From Monoglobus sp964442605 (GTDB lineage Bacteria; Bacillota; Clostridia; Monoglobales; Monoglobaceae): a stretch of DNA of 17,052 nucleotides. The stretch is taken from contig CAYTZR010000039.1 of assembly GCA_964442605.1 (NCBI GenBank), positions 1 to 17,052 of the forward strand, in the 5' to 3' direction. Shown here piece after piece: positions 13,128 to 17,052 of this stretch (position 1 is its first letter; each line of letters begins with the position of its first letter). The notes below the pieces were generated by a model. That model had not been told where the DNA came from. It saw only the letters and a list, made by a program, of their open reading frames with translations, and did no database searches. The translations under genes were made by a program, and so were the position numbers.

Positions 13128-13745
13128 TTAAAACCCCATGATTTTCTGCCAACCCGCGGTGTAGAATATGTGCAGGTCTCGCAGATTTTGCTTGGCTTGA
13201 TTTTTAGGCATTTCATGGATAATCATTTCAAAGAACGCGGAGAGCATGCCGCTGATTAACATATGCTCAAGCTGCGGATTTAGTATACGTCCGGTGCGTC
13301 CCAGTGATTTCAGAACATCGGCAAACTTGTGTGTTGCCTCGACTTCAATATCCACCATGTCATGTATAAAGCTTTCATAAATCGTACCCTCAGAGCAGCA
13401 CAGAATTAATTTGCACTCGTCTAAGTTATCATAGGCGTAATCGAGAATTTCGTCCATACAATCGCTTGAAATCTCGCCCATATGCGTCAGCTGTTCCTCA
13501 GGCGGAAGCTTTGCAAAAATATTCTGTGCGTTTTTGTAAAGCGACATAATATGCTCTGCCTGCACACCTACCAAAGCGTCAAACAACTCATCCTTACTGT
13601 TAAAGTAGCCGTAAAACGCGCCTGTCGTCACATTTGCGGTTTTGACGATATTCCTAAGCGAAGCGCCGCGGAAGCCTTTCTTAAGAAATTCGTTTTTTGC
13701 GGCTGATTTAATATTTTGGAGTGTTGTTATTTCGGTTTCGCTCAT
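13128..13745 (-). CDS. TetR/AcrR-family transcriptional regulator
   Basis: The 205-residue protein has the N-terminal TetR helix-turn-helix at about residues 10-55, with TTGAFYGYFNSKDELFDALV (40-59) containing the recognition helix and the typical Gly-x-x-Tyr-x-x-Phe-x-x-Lys-x-x-Leu spacing. The C-terminal ligand-binding part is divergent, as usual, so the ligand is unknown. The ATG at 13745 follows AGGAGG by six bases. A 28-bp perfect palindrome covers the expected transcription start of its own promoter, and a related weaker one precedes the ABC pair downstream. It probably represses itself and the transporter until a ligand binds. It is the first gene of the tetR-ABC-ABC unit. Confidence 0.93.
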   Translation of the reverse strand: MSETEITTLQNIKSAAKNEFLKKGFRGASLRNIVKTANVTTGAFYGYFNSKDELFDALVGVQAEHIMSLYKNAQNIFAKLPPEEQLTHMGEISSDCMDEILDYAYDNLDECKLILCCSEGTIYESFIHDMVDIEVEATHKFADVLKSLGRTGRILNPQLEHMLISGMLSAFFEMIIHEMPKNQAKQNLRDLHIFYTAGWQKIMGF

Positions 13746-13758
13746 AGATGACCTCCTG

Positions 13759-13786
13759 TATAACAGTGTTATATAACACTGTTATA
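13759..13786. promoter_or_regulatory. TetR operator, 28-bp perfect palindrome
   Basis: TATAACAGTGTTAT is followed immediately by its exact reverse complement. The site touches the -10 box of the tetR promoter and spans the expected start of transcription (about 13779), a classic place for autorepression. Confidence 0.85.
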
Positions 13787-13814
13787 TTATATATTCGTAA
13801 TTTCTGTTTGTCAA
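13786..13814 (-). promoter_or_regulatory. tetR-ABC operon promoter
   Basis: On the minus strand TTGACA (13814-13809), 17-bp spacer, TATAAT (13791-13786). This is a full consensus sigma-A promoter and implies strong expression unless repressed. Confidence 0.88.
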
Positions 13815-13853
13815 TAGTTTTTTAAAAAATTTTATAAAAATATCGCACAACAC

Positions 13854-13914
13854 AAAAATGAAATAAAAACTAAATAAAAAACCAAATAATAAAAAACTAA
13901 ATAAAAAATGAAAT
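13854..13914. repeat. A-rich 11-12-bp tandem array upstream of ftsK
   Basis: Five degenerate units of the form A(5-6)-NN-(A/G)AAAT follow one another: AAAAATGAAAT, AAAAACTAAAT, AAAAAACCAAAT, AATAAAAAACTAAAT, AAAAAATGAAAT. The A tracts recur about once per helical turn, which would give intrinsic curvature just upstream of the ftsK promoter. Confidence 0.8.
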
Positions 13915-13924
13915 AAAACCGTAA

Positions 13925-13953
13925 TATACAAATCATGTATTTTGTGGTATAAT
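13925..13953 (+). promoter_or_regulatory. ftsK promoter (extended -10)
   Basis: TATAAT at 13948-13953 with TGG directly before it, an extended -10. The -35 at 13925-13930 (TATACA) matches consensus at four of six positions with 17-bp spacing. Confidence 0.65.
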
Positions 13954-14000
13954 TTATTTGGCGAGATAACGCCTTTATTTGAAATATAAGGGGAGTTTAA

Positions 14001-16859
14001 ATGGCTGCAACCAGATCAAAAAAATCAACAAAAACAACAAAATCCAAAACAGGAACAAAAAGCTCCGCAAAAAATACCGCGCAAAAAAACTCGGGCGGTA
14101 CAACCGCCAAGACAAAGACCGCCGCTGCGTCAAAGCAGCCGCATACAAAGACACTTTCAAGCGAGATACAGGGTATTTTGCTTTGTGCGCTCGGGGCGAT
14201 TTTGGCGTGCGCTTTTTGGGTGCCGACCGCCGGTATAGTCGGTAAATTTATAAAGAATGTTTGCTTTGGCTTGTTCGGAGCAGCATCTTCCGTATTTTTT
14301 ATTTACTTCCTGATTGCGGGAATTATTTGTTTTTTTAACAAAAAGTCCGAAAATATGCTATACAAGTGGTGGATATTGCTGGGGCTTATGCTTTGCTCCG
14401 GTGTATTATACGGTATGATTGTTAATGATACATCGTTTGTAGACGGCGGTGTATTTGCAAATATACGCGCTCTTTACGAAGACGGTGTTGCCGGAACGGG
14501 CGGAGGTATTCTGGGCGGTATTGTTTGCAAGACCCTGGTATTGTTGATCGGCTATATGGCGTCATGGGTATGTGCTGTCGCGGCAGTTCTTGTGCTGTTT
14601 ATAATTCTCACAGGAATATCGATAGAAGGTATTTTCCGCAAAATTGTGAACTTCTTTAAAAGAAGCAGCGGCAGTATAAAGGAACGTGTGGAAAGCGAGG
14701 TTGAGCTTGATCCGATGTTCAGCGCGGCGGATACTGTGCGCCGCAAGGACTCAATATTTAAGCGCATGTCAAAAAGGCGCGCAAGCAGGAAACTCAAAAG
14801 GGCTAAAAAGAGCGAAGTCGCGGTACCCGAAAACAGCGTTCCGATTGATATACCGGTGGAGCCTGTAGGGCGGCATACCGTGACAGCGGAAACAGATGTA
14901 AAGCCTCAGCGGTTTGTTATTGAAGAGGACGAGGATTTGAGCCGTGCAATAAAGAACTCCGTGGAGGCTGATGAAACACGTCATAGATTTAGTCTTGATG
15001 ACCTTCCGTTTGAGCTTGACGGAATAAAAGGCGGAACAATCGAGATCGGCTCCGACGCCGATGACTCATTTGATGACATTGCCGTTCCTGAATTTTTGGA
15101 TACCGCGAAAACCGGAGCGCTTACCGATATTCCCAACGAGGACGGCTCTCTACCTGAGGATGACGATGATTTTGAACCGCCGAGCGAAGCCAAAATGCAG
15201 GACAGACTTGACCCGATGACCAAAAAGGCATTGGAGAACGGAACTCCGCTTGACGAAGCGGTAACAAAGGGACGTAAAATGCTGCTTGATGAAAACAGCT
15301 CGCCGGAGGACAAAATTGCCGCCGAGATAGAGGAGCAAAAGTCAGCCCCTAAAATAGTGTATTATAAGATGCCGTCTCTGGATTTATTGGCAAAGCCAAA
15401 TCCGCAGAAAAAAACTAAGGAGGAAATAAAGCGAGAGCTTGAGGAAAAGGCGAACAAGCTGCTTGACACCTTAAGCAGCTTTAAGGTTGAAGCTAAGATT
15501 ATAAACATAACCCAAGGTCCGTCTGTGACTCGATTTGAGCTTCAGCCGGGGTTTGGCGTAAAGGTGTCGAAAATAACGGGGCTGTCTGATGATATTGCCT
15601 TGAGCCTTGCTGCCCAAGGTGTTAGAATAGAGGCTCCTATTCCCGGTAAATCCGCGATAGGTATCGAGATACCCAACACGTCGCCATCCTCGGTTCCCAT
15701 ACGAGAGGTTTTGGACACGCCGGAATTTAAAAACAGTAAATCAAAAACCACGGTCGTACTCGGCAAGGATATAAGCGGAAACTGCGTTGTGGCTGATATT
15801 GCTGACTTTCCGCATATACTTATCGCGGGCGCAACCGGCTCCGGTAAATCGGTGTGCATTAATTCATTGATAACGAGCATATTATATAAATCAAAGCCCA
15901 ATGAGGTCAAAATGATAATGATTGACCCGAAGATGGTTGAACTTGGAGTTTATAACGGTATTCCGCATCTGCTGATACCGGTTGTGACAGACCCCAAGCA
16001 TGCCGCGGGAGCGCTTAACTGGGCGGTAATCGAGATGCAGAACCGCTATTCTCTGCTAAAGGACAACAAGGTAAGAAGTCTGGACGGATATAACAAGCTC
16101 ATGGATGAGAAAGGGGAGCCTGACGCAAAGCTGCCGGAGATAGTAATCATTATAGACGAGCTTGCCGACCTTATGAATGTTGCCAAGAGCGAGGTAGAGG
16201 AAGCTATAAACCGGCTTGCGGCTCTGGCGCGCGCGGCGGGTATGTACTTGGTTATTGCTACTCAGAGACCTTCTGTCAATGTTATCACCGGTGTAATCAA
16301 AGCTAACATTCCGTCAAGAATAGCGTTTGCCGTATCATCTCAGATTGACAGCCGCACTATTATTGACTCGGCGGGAGCGGAGAAGCTGCTCGGCAGAGGT
16401 GATATGCTTTATGCGCCCAGAGGCTCCATGAAGCCGCTTCGCGTTCAGGGAAATTTTGTATCGGACAATGAAATCGAGTCTCTTGTGAGCTTTATAAAAG
16501 GACAGTATGAGGCGGAATATGATGAAGAGGTGATAGAGCATATTGAAAAGGAGCATGAGCGGGTTGCCGCAGAGCTGGAGAATGCTGTTACGCAGGGTGC
16601 GTCGCACGGCGGCGACAGCTCAGACGGAAAGGTTGACGATATGTTTTTGGAGGCCGCAGAGCTGGTGCTGGAAAACGGACAGGCATCGGTCGCGATGTTC
16701 CAGAGAAAATTCAAGATGGGTTACCAAAGGGCGGCAAAGCTTATAGATCAGATGGAGGAAAGAAAAATCATAGGTCCCTACGAGGGTACAAAACCTCGTC
16801 AGGTGCTTATAACCCGTCAGGAATTGAATGAAATGAAGTATAACCAAAGAGGGGAATAA
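14001..16859 (+). CDS. ftsK: DNA translocase FtsK/SpoIIIE
   Basis: This is a septum-anchored DNA pump that clears chromosomal DNA from the closing division or sporulation septum. The 952-residue protein has a Lys/Thr/Ser-rich cytoplasmic tail (1-50), four or five membrane helices (about 57-206) and a long acidic linker (about 215-450). The RecA-like motor has Walker A GATGSGKS (610-617) and Walker B VIIIDELADLM (Asp719-Glu720). A C-terminal gamma winged-helix domain (about 875-945) contains AAKLIDQMEERKIIGPYEG, the part that reads polar DNA motifs. It is longer than B. subtilis SpoIIIE (787), mostly through the tail and linker. The start at 14001 has AAGGGGAG seven bases upstream. FtsK and SpoIIIE cannot be separated by sequence alone here. 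Confidence 0.95.
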   Translation: MAATRSKKSTKTTKSKTGTKSSAKNTAQKNSGGTTAKTKTAAASKQPHTKTLSSEIQGILLCALGAILACAFWVPTAGIVGKFIKNVCFGLFGAASSVFFIYFLIAGIICFFNKKSENMLYKWWILLGLMLCSGVLYGMIVNDTSFVDGGVFANIRALYEDGVAGTGGGILGGIVCKTLVLLIGYMASWVCAVAAVLVLFIILTGISIEGIFRKIVNFFKRSSGSIKERVESEVELDPMFSAADTVRRKDSIFKRMSKRRASRKLKRAKKSEVAVPENSVPIDIPVEPVGRHTVTAETDVKPQRFVIEEDEDLSRAIKNSVEADETRHRFSLDDLPFELDGIKGGTIEIGSDADDSFDDIAVPEFLDTAKTGALTDIPNEDGSLPEDDDDFEPPSEAKMQDRLDPMTKKALENGTPLDEAVTKGRKMLLDENSSPEDKIAAEIEEQKSAPKIVYYKMPSLDLLAKPNPQKKTKEEIKRELEEKANKLLDTLSSFKVEAKIINITQGPSVTRFELQPGFGVKVSKITGLSDDIALSLAAQGVRIEAPIPGKSAIGIEIPNTSPSSVPIREVLDTPEFKNSKSKTTVVLGKDISGNCVVADIADFPHILIAGATGSGKSVCINSLITSILYKSKPNEVKMIMIDPKMVELGVYNGIPHLLIPVVTDPKHAAGALNWAVIEMQNRYSLLKDNKVRSLDGYNKLMDEKGEPDAKLPEIVIIIDELADLMNVAKSEVEEAINRLAALARAAGMYLVIATQRPSVNVITGVIKANIPSRIAFAVSSQIDSRTIIDSAGAEKLLGRGDMLYAPRGSMKPLRVQGNFVSDNEIESLVSFIKGQYEAEYDEEVIEHIEKEHERVAAELENAVTQGASHGGDSSDGKVDDMFLEAAELVLENGQASVAMFQRKFKMGYQRAAKLIDQMEERKIIGPYEGTKPRQVLITRQELNEMKYNQRGE

Positions 16860-16879
16860 AATCAGTGATTGCGCTCGTT

Positions 16880-17019
16880 TCTTTGTGCCACTCAAGGAGT
16901 GGCAACGCAAGCTTCGGTTTTCCTTTAATAAAGAAGTAATAGGATTAAGGCAGTAAACAAGGTTTGGCACCCCGCCCGGGTCTTTGTGCCACTCAAGGAG
17001 CGGCAATGCAAGCTTCGGT
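16880..17019. repeat. Two 39-bp direct repeats with a conserved hairpin after ftsK
   Basis: The block from TCTTTGTGCCACTC to GCAAGCTTCGGT occurs at 16880-16918 and 16981-17019 with two differences. Each holds a hairpin TGCC(A/G)CTC-AAG-GAG(T/C)GGCA, also seen at 2142-2160. A CCCGCCCGGGT block like those near 893 and 1001 precedes the second copy. No clear T-tract terminator follows ftsK, so the first hairpin may serve as one. Confidence 0.85.
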
Positions 17020-17052
17020 AGCTATAAGCAAGCTCTGCTTGCGGATTCAAAG
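16999..17052. repeat. Right copy of the 54-bp inverted repeat pairing with 2095-2148
   Basis: Reverse complement of 2095-2148 with one mismatch, cut by the window end. Together the two copies bracket about 15 kb of ordinary chromosomal genes. Confidence 0.9.

Noticed and set aside
1..17052. tRNA or rRNA genes.
   Set aside because: No cloverleaf with a TTCRA-type T loop or rRNA-like stretch was recognised on either strand.

Overview
The window looks like a chromosomal segment of a low-to-mid GC Gram-positive bacterium of the class Clostridia, probably a gut Oscillospiraceae/Ruminococcaceae-type lineage. The evidence is an LCP cell-wall ligase, a copper-amine-oxidase-N-domain surface protein, an FtsK/SpoIIIE translocase with a gamma domain, AGGAGG ribosome binding sites and consensus sigma-A promoters. 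The taxonomy is inferred from protein character only; no database search was possible.

Layout. The first 106 bases are the 3' end of a secreted-type protein gene closed by a strong terminator. From about 153 to 2198 there is no conventional gene. This stretch is built of repeats, chiefly two ~750-bp modules (231-986 and 1156-1890) with near-identical arms and completely different cores. Each core encodes on the minus strand a tiny Lys-flanked hydrophobic peptide (31 and 24 residues). A sigma-A promoter faces it and would produce an antisense RNA across the whole peptide gene, and a second inward-facing sigma-A promoter and a structured, self-terminated RNA lie upstream. I read this as a tandem pair of type I toxin-antitoxin-like modules, and it is the most interesting part of the window.

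From 2199 to 7943 everything is on the minus strand. In transcription order it holds mtaB (tRNA methylthiotransferase) tightly followed by glutamine-dependent nadE, a secreted copper-amine-oxidase-N protein, an LCP protein with an Asp-rich insert in its catalytic domain, and a small four-helix membrane protein. ftsZ (plus strand) diverges from mtaB across a 362-bp intergenic region that may hide a 56-codon ORF. ftsZ ends at a bidirectional terminator facing a minus-strand tetR-ABC-ABC operon (13745 to 9580). Two related palindromes, one at the tetR start and one ahead of the ABC pair, suggest that the TetR protein controls both itself and the half-transporter heterodimer. The plus-strand FtsK/SpoIIIE gene fills 14001-16859.

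The right end carries two copies of a hairpin repeat. The last 54 bases are an inverted copy of 2095-2148, so the whole 2.1-17.0 kb block is bracketed by members of one interspersed repeat family. A recurring theme in the intergenic DNA is short tandem duplication with an 11-bp period (upstream of mtaB, of the copper-amine-oxidase-N gene, of the LCP gene and of ftsK).
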